Position numbers and translations under genes: made by a program. From Flectonema sp. DT1601 (Eukaryota; Euglenozoa; Diplonemea; Diplonemida; Diplonemidae): DNA of 64,000 nucleotides. Of this stretch, positions 45,401 through 56,380 are shown in pieces. The notes below the pieces were generated by a model that saw only the letters and a program-made list of their open reading frames with translations, made no database searches and had not been told where the DNA came from. How positions within the stretch are numbered: position 1 is the first letter of the stretch; the number at the start of each line of letters is the position of its first letter. The stretch spans positions 310,001 to 374,000 of the forward strand of contig OZ025799.1 of assembly GCA_964019425.1 (NCBI GenBank), in the 5' to 3' direction.

Positions 45401-48400
45401 TCTCGTTGGTTGGTAGATTCGGAGAAGAACACAACAAGAGCCCACCAAATGAACAACAACGTAGTAGTGTGAATAACGAAGAATGCATCGTGGACGATGT
45501 TAAATAAAACACCCCACTTTCTTGGTTCACGGAAGGTTTTCTTAAATGGAAAACGACCCGTTTCAGAAGCGTCAGTGTTACCATCAGGGAGTAACAGTTT
45601 TGGCTGCCTTCTTAAACCTCTTTCTTCAAGTGCGTATTCACACACTGGAGGACACCTGTGAGTACACTGATGAGGTACGTCGTAGTATGGAGTTAAAGCA
45701 CAACTCTCATTTATGTCATCAAACGTAAGAGGGGTTTCCATAAAGTGACGTCCATCGTTAAGAACATGAGTAGGAGGAAATCTTTGAAATTTCATAAAGT
45801 AATGAAGATTCCAACTTAACCAATGACCTGAAAAGACTGTCATATGTTCACCAAGTTGCCATAAGACAAACAATCCAAGAAGATCAGTAAGCCTCTCATC
45901 TGTTCTCTTTTTTAAGTTCTCATCAGCAACATCAAGGATTCCTCCAATAGCACGCTGTCCCTGACACCATCCATAAAACGAATGGAGATATCTTTGATGA
46001 AGTGTTTGTACGGCGTGATCAAATCCAGCGTCTGTTTCCTGATGGTGAGGACGAGTTCCCCATCTTCCTTGACAAAGCATTTCATCATAAATAAGGAATT
46101 GAAGTCTCTGAAGTTGCATAGTAACACATTGCCATCTATTGTAACACCAAGGATCAATCTCTGGTTGAGGTGTCAAGATGAATTCTCCAACTAAGTTGGG
46201 TTGGTCTTCTCCTTCGTAGATTTCTTGACAGCAGAAGTTGCCGAGATCGTTTCCAATAATTTGTTCGTCGTACATTATAACCTCACCTTCGTCATCATCG
46301 TAGGTGATTGACTTCCACTTTTCCCAGAGACCTACAAACTTTACCACGAGATTATCTGTTTCTTCTTGTCTAACATTCTCACCTTTTAGTGGTTCAGCAA
46401 CGAACTGAACAATGTAACGACAGCCGAGGAGTTCGCGACCGTTTTCGTCGGTGTCGGGGTAGCCGACGCATTCGAATTCGGTTGCCGTTCCAGTGATTTT
46501 AAACTTCTTCGCGGTATCGTATCCGGTGATGTCAAATCCTCCGTCACCTGAAGGGTTCGCTAAGAACTGCAATGAGATAACAATATCTTGTTCTTCGTCT
46601 TCACTCCATCTTGTGGTACCTTCCCACTCACCACTGAGAGGCGCTACTTTTGTCGCTGTTGAAAGACCAGGTTCACTCTGTAATGCAATTCTCTCAAAAG
46701 GTTTACTTGTATGAGGAAGAGTACATGTTCTTCTTACAATAATTCTGTGTAGCTTTCTAACGTCGGGTTGCAACCAGCGAGTTCCTGCCTGCGCTCCTCT
46801 GTTTTCTGCCTTCTCTCTGATCTTCTGACGCTGTCTACTTGCGCAGAAGAACAATATAATACCAACACCAACAACACAACTTGAAGCAATTATTATAAAC
46901 CATAACCAAAAGTCAGTTAGGAAAACAAACAAGCAGGATTTCTCAAAATGACTTGAATTCAGAGTCATGTTTGTCAACGCCTCCGCGACAATGAAGTAAG
47001 CTGACTTTGGTGCTATGCAGTGGCGGAACCAAATTTGATCTTGGCGAACGATACCTTGATGTTCCATGTTTAGTTCACCATCTTTGAAATAAATAATACG
47101 TCTACTACAGTCACTGTGTCTACCTGGTGATTTATCAGGACACTCTCTGTCGTTATCAGATGCTGATGCTCTCCAATACTGATCAGCCCATTCTGTGATT
47201 TGAACACCGCAAATTTCATGAATTGCGTGCATGTCATTGGAAGCCTTCGTCATGTTCCAAAGTAGAAGTGATCTGTTGTAATCATCTTGAGCTTCATTAA
47301 TAGAATTAAATGAATCAGTTAGAATATCAATATAAACAGGATGGGTTACCTGACCTAATAAGATATTCACATTCGTTTGATTCAACTCAGAAATTGACAA
47401 CTGAACTATCTCAACACCCTCAGTGTAGATGTCAACTGGAGCAGAACCACCTTGAATTAACTGAGCCATTGCAAATTCAGCCAAAGCAAGAGATATCGGT
47501 CTCCTTAATCTGTCTAACTTATCACGAATTCTTCTAAATTGTCTGAACAATGTTAAGAAATCATAACTTTGAGCGGCTTGCATGTTAGCGAAAGACTCAG
47601 ATTGCAGACTCCACATGATGATGTTGTCGTATTTTCCCAAGACTTCAATAGCATCTGTAAAAAGCTTTTCAGCAATGTGTCGTTGATCTAGAATCGCCGT
47701 ACCATCAGAATGGAATGCTAAAATAATATTTAATCCGAAGTCACCTGCCAGTTTAATAAAATCTCTCAAACCATAAGCAGATAACTGTGAATGCCACATC
47801 ACACGCAAAGTATTAAAACCTGCTTGTTTTATGAGAGGGAAATCTCTTTTGAATATAACGCTGTAGAATTCCTCATAAATATTTGATTCGCGGGGATTTC
47901 TTCCAGGGACAGCAGGACTGTACTCTATAGACTTTACGTAGTAGTTAAAACTGTCTCTGAACCAGAGTTGTTTACCCACGACTTGAAGTGGGATGTATCC
48001 AGGCCAATCAAATGGAAATAATTCTTTACATGTTGTATTAACGCCATCGTGAACGTCTATCCATGCCCATTCCAGTGGTGCTGTGAATGGTTGTTGAAGA
48101 AATGTGTCTGTTAATAAGTCATATCCACTTTCAATTAGATTTAGTACGTGAGTTCCATTAACGATTGCAGCAAGAGTTAGATCAAATGTACTTCCAACAT
48201 ATAATCCAGGGTCCGCTTGAACTGCTGCAGGTGTTGCAGTCAACGCTAAGACGTTCTTAATGTCAACTACTTCTTCTGCTGTAGCTTTTAGTTCCTCAAA
48301 AAGACCACTCAAATGATCACCAACAGGTGAGTAAGGTGCAAGAGTTTCCGCAACTGTAACATCAGTTGCAGTTCTGGCTAGTGTAGTTAGCCCAGCCCCA

Positions 48401-50190
48401 CCAACACCACCACCCTCAACCAACCAGTAAGTTTTTACAGCTTCTGTTTCAGCAGCCCACAAGTAAGCTGCAATGTCAGAAGCGTTTTTGTATCCTAGAA
48501 CGTCAGCTGCCTTTTCACAAGCAACCCAAGACAGCAGACTGTATGTTGAATTAATTAAAATCCTTCCTTCATCTCTCGTTACGATACCTCCAGTGTATGA
48601 TAAACTGGTGTACCAATCGTAGTTTCTCATTGGTGGGTAATATCTGGCCCCAAATGGAGCCATAATTGTTTGTAATGCTGATGCGGCAAACACCAGCATA
48701 GATTCTGGTATTCTCGGAGGACTCTCATTATCGCCGGGTGGAGTTGAGTACAGTTCAGCAAATGCGTACAATATTTGACCGTAGATCAGTTGATTGTCTT
48801 CGTAATTATCTTCTGGAGGCTCTGCTAGAAGTCTCCCTGGTTGAGATGCTACCATTCCAAACCAAGTAGTGTCATAAATAGAAAGAGCTCTGATCTTATC
48901 AAGTTGTTCATACAATCGAGTTCGTAAACGTGATCCCATCTGAACGGCATCAATCCTACGCGCCTTTCTGTATGCTATAGCGAGAGCATATAGCTCCTCA
49001 GCTTTTGGTACAATTGTTGAATTATATCCAGTCGAGTTATCCGAGTCTGCCCTTACTTCACCCAACAGGAATGTTTCATCCTCCAATAAGGTTTTGTGAG
49101 TCCAGTATTTCTCGCAAAGTAATAGTTCGTTAGCATTCCTGTCAAAAGGATCTCTTAAAAGGGGTTGAGACATTTCCCAGTATGTTGCAGCTGGTGCAGC
49201 TATTAAGTCTCCGTAAACTGTTTTATAAACTAACGCATCTGGGTTTGCAACCCATCCATTAACCCAAGACTTTCTGTGATGAGGTGCTGTCAGCATCAGT
49301 GGAAGGCAACCAGCAGGTGCCGTCCGAATTGGTGTCCAAGAAAAGTTAGTAAGAGTCATATTATCGTCACGTTCAACTATTGCACGAACTGTACCTGAAA
49401 AGACAGCACAAGCTGCATTATCTGCTAATGTTCTTGAATGTTCTAATTGATCTGATGGTATGTATGACAGTTGTACAAATCCTGCTGGATTCTCTAACAG
49501 AGTGATTCGATGACGATCTACCTTAACTCGAGTAATCCTAGGAAATGTAATTAACCATCTCTTTCCATCAATCAAAGCAATGTTCAATAAACTCGCGCGT
49601 AGTTCTGGAACTGGTGCACTGATTTGAGTTCTGGCTATGGTATCGATGTCGGTAGTGAATTCGAATTCTATGTTTGTATTCGTTCCAAGTGGAATGAAGT
49701 TCGCATAAGGTGAACCTCTTGTGAATACTGAAAAAAGAGACTCCTGAGGACTAGTACGATCAGTACGATCTGTTCTTACTGAGACTTGGAAAGAGTCCCA
49801 GGCATCAACGCGAGTATTACAGACACCATCTGCTACTACTTCATCAATCTTAACAGTGATTTCAGGGGTAAAGGGCGTCGATATTTTTCTGCTCACCTGC
49901 TCAGATGTTATCGTAGGCGAAGCGATTTGAACTCCGCAAGGAACTCTCCTCACTAACAGCGGCAATGCATTCACAGCGGCCGTTTCAGTCACGGTTGGGT
50001 CAGCAAGATCCGTCCACCATTGTGATGTTGGTATCGGTAGTTGAACCCCTCCGGTAATGATATTACTACTAAATCCACTAGTATTCCACGTGCTATTTAC
50101 TGTACTCGACGGAAGCGGAGGCGACGGCGCCGCGTAGAACGGGAAATCGAACTGCCCGATAGCTGCCATCAGCAGCACGAGGCCGGCCAT
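33443..50190 (-). CDS. Giant multidomain 1,3-beta-glucan synthase with glycosidase-like domains, 18 Trp/Pro repeats and a PDZ domain
   Basis: Exons 50190-35378, 35264-34955, 34877-34776 and 34702-33443 keep one frame across three introns (GTTTGT, GTATGT and GTATGT donors; CAG ends) and give about 5,494 residues. Order: signal anchor (1-25); GH81-like domain (about 50-640, LMLTAPHHRKS, RNYDWYTSLSYTGG); clan-A TIM barrel (about 720-1010, FKRDFPLIKQAGFNTLRV, KYDNIIMWSLQSE, ITEWADQYW); membrane span (1090-1115); FKS1 synthase with flanking membrane blocks (about 1380-2680; RVNLNEDIYAGYH, SGKGRETNFDGAMSFESKLG); degenerate EF-hand (about 2900-2960); second membrane block (3075-3250); 18 repeats (3350-4937); PDZ (about 5270-5350, AEAGIKSGDVVRTVNGKSV). 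FKS1 enzymes polymerise UDP-glucose at the plasma membrane. The outer domains would face the polymer; repeats and PDZ the cytosol. Fungal FKS1 proteins are about 1,900 residues. The exon-1/2 fusion needs cDNA proof. Confidence 0.8.
35378..40155 (-). repeat. Coding tandem array: 18 copies of an EWL...PPWPPPK module
   Basis: Residues about 3350 to 4937 of the glucan synthase protein. Each module of about 75 to 110 residues has four parts: a first EWLKLAF block with charged spacer, a second PAEWLRLAL block, a third PPPEWL segment, and a glycine-tyrosine-proline turn ending in PWPPPK or a close variant. I count 18 PWPPPK-type ends; three are altered (WAMP, WPLP, WPVP) and copy 3 is the most divergent (QWPPPK). 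Copies 16 to 18 are separated by longer Ser/Arg/Lys linkers. DNA of the copies has diverged, so the array is old. PWPPPK fits the class II SH3 ligand pattern PxxPxK, suggesting a docking scaffold. Confidence 0.9.
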
Positions 50191-50232
50191 GACAAATATA
50201 AATACCCTAGCTGGGTACCTTTCTACCCTGAC

Positions 50233-50301
50233 CTGTGAAAATGGTGGAAATAAATTTCATTCAAGTTTCAAAAATACAACGTATACGATATGAACACTAA
50301 C
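50233..50301 (-). other. Probable 5' UTR intron of the glucan synthase gene
   Basis: A GTTAGT donor (50301-50296) follows CCAACAG, and a CACAG acceptor ends at 50233, giving a 69-nt intron like the coding ones. Upstream is a second acceptor (TTATTATCACAG ending at 50331), leaving a 29-nt leader exon. The frame stays open upstream of the chosen ATG into this exon but no earlier ATG is seen, so the start stays at 50190. Confidence 0.5.
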
Positions 50302-50520
50302 CTGTTGGCTTAATAGAATTTTTGTGAACCCTGTGATAATAAAGTAAGTCGTGTAAAAGAATAATTTTTAAACTCATACGCCATTCCATCTAATCTAAAT
50401 AAATAAAAATACATAAAAATATTTTGTACAGTCGTACTACACGAAAGTTACAGGCTTGCTAAACGTTAACTAAGAAAGAGTAGCAGGAATTTGCTGCAGT
50501 GAATGTGTTTGAGTCGTCAG

Positions 50521-53072
50521 CTAAACAACTCTCGGAGAAGGTGATCCAAAATGGTCACCAACAGCAACATAATCATCATTACCTAGAATGTCTTTAAGTC
50601 GATCCCAGTAGGGACCTGGGCTTGAAGAAGCAATACTAACACCACGAAAAGGACTTCTAATTTTATCATGAGGAGGGGGATTCGATTCCATCGATTGTAA
50701 TTGTCTTCGTAGACCTTCGATATGATGTGCCTTTCTAGAATTAAGTGGAACCTGTTGATGAGCTGTATGAACATGATTAGGAACTGGTATCGGTAATGGT
50801 GTCCCAAGAGTATTTCTTTGTGTTGGTGGTAGTCCCATATTATGAGTCAAGTTAGACGGCCAAGCTGGAGATGGAGAAGAAGTAATATTCGGAATTCTAT
50901 TCATCTGGTTTACAATACCAGCCATTTCTTCAGCAGCGGTCGGTAGTCCAGTCGTAGCTGGGATGGTACCGATGTTTGTCTCAGCAGCACCTTGTAATGA
51001 CATCAGTTTATCAAACTGTTCTTTTATTATTTCAATTTGTTCTTTTTGTTTCTGCTCAAGTTCTAGATTATTCTGAACTTCAGCGAGTTGTTGATGAGCT
51101 TTTTGCTGGACATCACTACGATCGTGAATCATAGCCATTTGAGCGTCATGTCCTTGTTGAATATCAGTGAGGTAATTCGTATGACGTCTCTTCTGTTCTA
51201 ATATCACTGACTGCTGTTCCGTATGAAGAGAGTCTAAGTAGTGTTTTAAAGCATTCACTTGTTGGTGTTGAACAGTTGAAGGTCCAGTCCCATCAGGCAT
51301 TCCAAAGGAAGGATGATTTCTTCTCGATGGACTTTCTAAACTGCTATTCAATTGGTTTGTGTTGATAGCAATCCTTTCTTTTACAGTTGTTAGTTGTCCA
51401 AGTTCGTCCTTTAAACTTTTCATCTCACTTTGTAATCGAGCAATATTCTGAGCCTGTCTTGACCTTTCAGCTTCTCTCAGCATTGCCTGAAGTTGATTTT
51501 CTTGATCTTGTAGACCTCGTATGACTTTATTATTATTAATTACAGGTTCACTTTCAGCCATGCTCTGTGGTGTTGGATGACGATGGGGTTGCTGAGGGTG
51601 ATGATGCTGTGGTGGTGGTTGCGGAGCAGGAATTCGAACTCGACTCTTCCTAACAGGAGACTCTCGTCTATCATTTACTGTTATTGGATCATTAAAGTGA
51701 ACACGAGACCCAATAGGTTCTCCATGAGGTGGAGGTGGAGGAGGCGGAGCAATCTCAGGAAATCTAATCGCAGCTGCCTGAGGTGCTGGGTGTCTCATCG
51801 GAGCAATAGTAGGATCTTGAGGAACATCTGAATCCCACGGTGCTATTTGACCTGGTTCAGAACCCTCAAACATTAGTGATGGGTCAGTCTTGTTTCTACT
51901 CCAACCAAGATTCTTGTATGAAAAATCAAAACTGTGCACAGACAGCAGATCGTTACAAACATAAAAACGTCCATTGTGAACAGTGCAAAGTAGTCGTTTT
52001 GATGGCCAATAAGGAACACAAAATTCCATTTTAGCCCAAACACCAGTTGCGATGTTCCACAACCAGCAATCGTTGATGTTGATTGCTCTTCCAGTGGAAT
52101 CGAAGGTCATTCCACCAAAGACTAGCATTTCATTGCCGTATGCGACAGCAACGTGCATAGCTCGTGGAACGGGTGTGGGTACACTCCTATTTGGTGTCGA
52201 TGACCTCCAAGAATATGTACTCAGATCAAGTATGTACACCTGTTCACTCATACTACAAGATGGTGGATCACCTGGTTGGATCTGAACTACTCCTTCACTT
52301 TCTGTTTGACTTACATCAAACCCACCATATATTAATATATATTCGTGATTGAATGTTACTGCAGAATGTCCCCACAGCTTCGGAGAAATTTCATCAAAAC
52401 GCTCAATCTTACTCCAAGTTCGACTCCCTATGTCGAGCATAAAAATATCATAAAATCCCCCAACTATTGATTCTTTCAAATCGCTGTTTGTTATTTGGTG
52501 ATCAGGTCCATTAGTAAGATCTTGACCACCCAATATGATCATTGAAGTCTTAGCAATTGAAGCAGTGTGATGAGATCTAAGACCAGGATTAGTACCAAAT
52601 GTTTGAACTCTCATCCAATCTAACGTTTCAATGTCAAGTTCATAATAAGGACAAGAATCAATTTCTGCTGTTTCCCCAGATAACACCCCTCCGTATATAA
52701 GCTGTTTTTTTGTGATATTATGTCAGTCTATGATGAGAAATAAGTGTTTTAATGTGACATACCATGTGACCTGCATACGTCACAGCAGAATGATATGTTC
52801 TAGGAAGAGGAATATGACCGGTGCATTGAACTGGAGTCCATCGATAGTCTCCAAGGTGAAGAGCCCATATCTTGTCAGCAATTGGACCACCGTGTGTGTA
52901 CATTGTATCCTGTGTTTGTTTGTTTAATTCATTGTATCCTTGTACTTATTGTCATTATAAATAAATAGCATACTCCATCAAGGACACACGCTACGCCATC
53001 ACTTTTAGCAGTAAACCCACAAGCATCACTACCATTTCCCAACTTCACCATTGACTCAAATAGTGCCGACAT
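50521..53072 (-). CDS. Kelch-repeat protein with coiled-coil C-terminus
   Basis: Exons 53072-52974, 52909-52763 and 52701-50521 join in phase 0 (introns of 64 and 61 nt with GTATGC and GTATGT donors) to give 808 residues. The first 370 residues form a Kelch beta-propeller: MYTHGGPIADKIWAL, YHSAVTYAGHMLIYGG, SHHTASIAKTSMIILGG, GHSAVTFNHEYILIYGG and MHVAVAYGNEMLVFGG, each with the paired glycines and the downstream Trp of the family. The middle is Pro/His-rich (APPPPPPPHGEP), then a coiled coil runs from about 430 to 640 and a Ser/Pro tail ends the protein. Kelch-coiled-coil proteins scaffold actin, microtubule or cell-polarity complexes; no specific orthologue is claimed. The exon 1/2 junction falls inside the first propeller blade. 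The 5' flank has only weak acceptor signals (AAAAG or GTATAG near 53085). Confidence 0.82.
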
Positions 53073-53357
53073 GGTTTTGCTATACTTTTTCCTTTTAAAA
53101 AAAATAAATATGAAAACATGTCGTGAGATCAACGCAAGGGAACTACATTTATATATTTACTGTAAGAGTCTGTAAGAACATGGATTTATTTCAGTCAGAC
53201 ACATAATGAGATCAGATAACCACATAGTCAAAACAGATCAGAATAGGAATGTGAGTGTATAAAGACGTTGTAGAAACAACGACAAAAAAAGAAAATAAGC
53301 TAATATCACCGTCAATGCAGTTTGTTAGCTAATTTTAAAAAAAAAAAAAAACAGCTT
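53073..53357. other. Short spacer
   Basis: Intergenic sequence between two minus-strand genes, with a 17-nt A run at 53336-53352. No gene or strong hairpin seen. Confidence 0.5.
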
Positions 53358-54623
53358 CTAACTCGAAGCCTTCGGCTGACAAAGTCTTTCCGACATTTGT
53401 TTTGCCGCAGCGATTGATATTTTCTTCGTCATCGCCTTGGGAGAGCTGTAAGTACATGAGAGTTTTCTTAGCTTTTGATTCTTTTTGTCAATGGCGGTAG
53501 TGTAGAGCTGTTTTATTTATTGTTACTCACTAAGAACATACAACTCATCCACACAAGGTAACAGTGAGATGATCAATCAGAGAGAGGCTCAAAAAGGTGA
53601 TGAGGAAGTACATACACTTTGGAGTCGGATGTTAAGCTGTTCTGGAGTCAGTTTTCTTTCAGGAATGTGTTTTCCGTAAATCCGCTGTTGCGCTTGTTTG
53701 CGGCGGCGTTGGTTTTCATTAGCATCAGAGTACAGTCGTAAAACGGTTTCAGAAATTTCTTGCGATGGAAGAGTACAAGGACGATCGAATAAAGGTTCAT
53801 ATTTAGAGTCTAGTTCAGCTTCAAGTTGAGCTTTACGTTGAAGAGGTTGCTCAAAAAGTCTTTCGATTGATTGTTCTTGTTCAGCAGTTCTGTTGAGGTT
53901 TCTCGACGGGTGAACCAAACGTTTCAAAACGCGTTCATTCTCGCGTAGTTCTTCCTCTGCTCTTTTTTGATTTTTATCAGTTGCATGCTTCCAGAGACGT
54001 TCAACAGTAAGGTCTCTCTGATCTTGAGCAAGACTTTTAAACAGATCGAGTGACTTGCCGAGTGATGCGCCTTGGTTGTCTTCTTTTCGTTGCTGACTAA
54101 TATGCATCGTGTGAAGTTTTTTTTTTAATACCTTTAATCGATCAGCTTTATTGAGATTTTCGGAACCTGCTTCAAACTGTTGAATTCTCTGTTCTCTTGT
54201 TATGACTTTAGCAGCGCTAACTTTGAGTGATACGCCAGGGAAAACTGTCCAAACTCGACATCTTGGATTTTTATGAGAGATGAATTGGTTCCAAGTCTTC
54301 TCACATAAAGCGACTTGTGATGTATAATATGGTTGTATTCTTGATCTCTTAAGTAAAGATTCTAAGTTCAACTGTGTCTTTGAACCACCATCCCCATTGC
54401 CTACCGTGTTATTATTTTTATGATTAGCACTCCATTCCGAACTTTCTGCACTTGCAACGTACCCAGGAGTGTCAATTCTTTTTTTGAATGAAAGTTGTAA
54501 TCGTTGGTCAAAAAACGACTCTACTCTATCTTTGAATTCGTGGAATGTAGTATTGGGTGGGACATCCAGCACGTGTTTAAACACACACCCGCTATCACTT
54601 AATATCGCGGTTACCCCGGGCAT
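53358..54623 (-). CDS. Charged helical protein, likely cytoskeletal or flagellar
   Basis: Exon 1 (54623-53616) and exon 2 (53507-53358) join in phase 0 across a 108-nt intron (GTATGT donor, AACAG end) to give 385 residues. The spliced end reads QLNIRLQS then LYTTAIDKKNQKLRKL. Another acceptor nearer the 3' end (53456) gives a different tail, but the chosen one completes a third RLY/LYTTA-type module and ends in a natural stop. The C-terminal 150 residues repeat a pattern of an 'RL(F/Y)' element, short acidic linker and basic helix (SIERLFEQPLQRKAQ, TVLRLYSDANENQRRRKQ, SLYTTAIDKKNQKLRK), seen in uncharacterised flagellate proteins. No membrane segment. An acceptor (TTTTTTGTTTCTCAG) lies 15 nt before the ATG. 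The flagellar role is a guess. Confidence 0.7.
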
Positions 54624-55164
54624 TACTTGATGGGGGTGCTGAGAAACAAAAAATAAAAATACGTCTTTGAAACAATCGTAATCAGTAAACAGATGTTGTT
54701 CTACTTATGCTTTTACAGCTCACGCAATGAAATAAAATACATCCTCTCCTGACCCTCCCTTCGGAGGGGTTGGGAAACTTGTTGTGTAGTCAACTGAGAA
54801 GAGCGATAACTTTAAAAAGAAAAGTTTTTTTTTAAAAAAAAAAAATGAAAACCAAACCGCCAAGTGATGTGCACAATGAAAAAACTGTCGTTATATTGTC
54901 ACATCCGCTCACCCAAAGCCAAAAACAGGTGAGGGGAGGAGGAAGGAAAAAAAAAAAAAAAAAAAACTAATTATTTTAATAAATAACAAAAATATCACAC
55001 AACGTGTCGATGTTACAGACGTGTCGATGTTACACGGAAAATAATACACACTTCTCTCGGATACAGATCACGAACATTGTGAGGACATAACCCTATTTAC
55101 TACAAAACTACCAGTTATTTCAGTAGCTAGTGGCTGATTAACTGTTGTAATGTAACAAATAGAA

Positions 55165-55199
<35 letters not shown>

Positions 55200-55342
55200 A
55201 ATCTCAGTCTCATTGCAACGTAGTTGTTGTCTGTTTTTTTTATTTTGTTTTGTTTTTCCTCCTTCATCCCATTCTTTCTTTCCCTTTTTTTTTTTTTTTT
55301 TTGAATTATATTCAAAAAGATGTGCCGTGTCCTGTCTCAGTA
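54624..55342. other. Gene-free spacer with a short-loop hairpin
   Basis: Contains CCCTCC (54753-54758), loop CTTC, GGAGGG (54763-54768), a perfect GC-rich 6-bp hairpin, and A/T homopolymers up to about 31 nt (near 55167-55197). No gene seen. Confidence 0.5.
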
Positions 55343-56104
55343 TTATAATTTGCTTCCAGGCAATCTAGGCGGCCTTGTGTTTCTAGTGATGTGATCAACT
55401 CCTCCTATCCAGATGAAAGTTGTTTTCTTAGCAGAGACATGGGCAAATGTCGTCGCTGTGTTTTGAGTATTGAAATGTACCGTTGCTGTGGCACCAGAAA
55501 GCTCCTTAAAGATTAGAGACAACAAGGCCTGATGGCACATAATAACAAGTAGCCTATCCCCAACTTCCTTACGCAGAGAGTCGGATGTCAACCACTTTAC
55601 AACTTCTACTGAGCGTTTAACGGCTTCAGGGTTAGTTTCGAAGGGCTTTGAGCGTTTGTACCACATACCAGTTTGTGGTAGTAATGAAGTATCGTAACCA
55701 AAGTCATTGGTAATTTCTGCAGCAGTGCGAGTCTTCCCCTCAAAGTGTTCTCCATTTTTTGATGAGAATACTCCTCCAGTTTCGTAAAGCTCAGGATGGA
55801 CTTTAACTTCAATCTTACCACCGCGTAGTTTCTTTACTAGTGGTTCTGCTGTTCTGCAGGTTCGCTCCATTCCAGACGTGTAAAGCAAAACATCCTCACC
55901 CTGTAATGCTTCTCCGTAGTAGTCACCCAGCATTCTTGCTTCCATCTTTCCTCTCTCAGTTAACCCTGCGTCGGATGTCCTTTCAGATAGCCACACGCCC
56001 CAGGCATCTTCACCTTTTAACACTCCTCTCTTAATTCGATCTTCAACGCTTGCTTGCACTGCATTGTTTGTTGACTGTGCGTGTCGTATAAACAGCACTT
56101 TCAT
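55343..56104 (-). CDS. Histidine phosphatase (phosphoglycerate mutase-like) family protein
   Basis: A 253-residue protein of the branch-1 histidine phosphatase clan. The catalytic RHA motif is at residues 7-9 (MKVLFIRHAQSTNNA), where the canonical form is RHG, a common variant. LTERGKMEARMLG and YTSGMERTCRTAEPL supply the phosphate-pocket Arg, PELYETGGVF the general acid region, and VIMCHQALLSLIF the second catalytic His. It is too divergent to be glycolytic mutase and is best called a small-molecule or protein phosphatase with unknown substrate. No targeting signal. An acceptor (TATTATATTCTTATCCTCAG) ends 5 nt before the ATG, one of the clearest in the window. Confidence 0.85.
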   Translation of the reverse strand: MKVLFIRHAQSTNNAVQASVEDRIKRGVLKGEDAWGVWLSERTSDAGLTERGKMEARMLGDYYGEALQGEDVLLYTSGMERTCRTAEPLVKKLRGGKIEVKVHPELYETGGVFSSKNGEHFEGKTRTAAEITNDFGYDTSLLPQTGMWYKRSKPFETNPEAVKRSVEVVKWLTSDSLRKEVGDRLLVIMCHQALLSLIFKELSGATATVHFNTQNTATTFAHVSAKKTTFIWIGGVDHITRNTRPPRLPGSKL

Positions 56105-56380
56105 TGTGGCTGAGGATAAGAATATAATAATTTGATACTAAAAAGCAACAGAAAACAAACAATTCGATTAAACTTCTCGCTGACAATATTTGTTCGCTGG
56201 TAAAAATGAAAACAAATCAAAGATAATCACTCCGACTAAAGACAAATTATTTGATAACAACTACCCCGTCTATTGTGGTAAGTGATCACATCATAATACT
56301 GTTCTTAAACTACAGTGAGGAGTAGGTTTCTTTGTTACTAAAGCTACCAGTCATTTTTACAATAATTCCGAATAAAGAGA

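Noticed and set aside
53358-53456. Alternative last exon of the coiled-coil gene from the nearer CAG
   Set aside because: It shifts frame into a poly-Phe tail; the acceptor at 53508 gives a charged helical tail and a natural stop.
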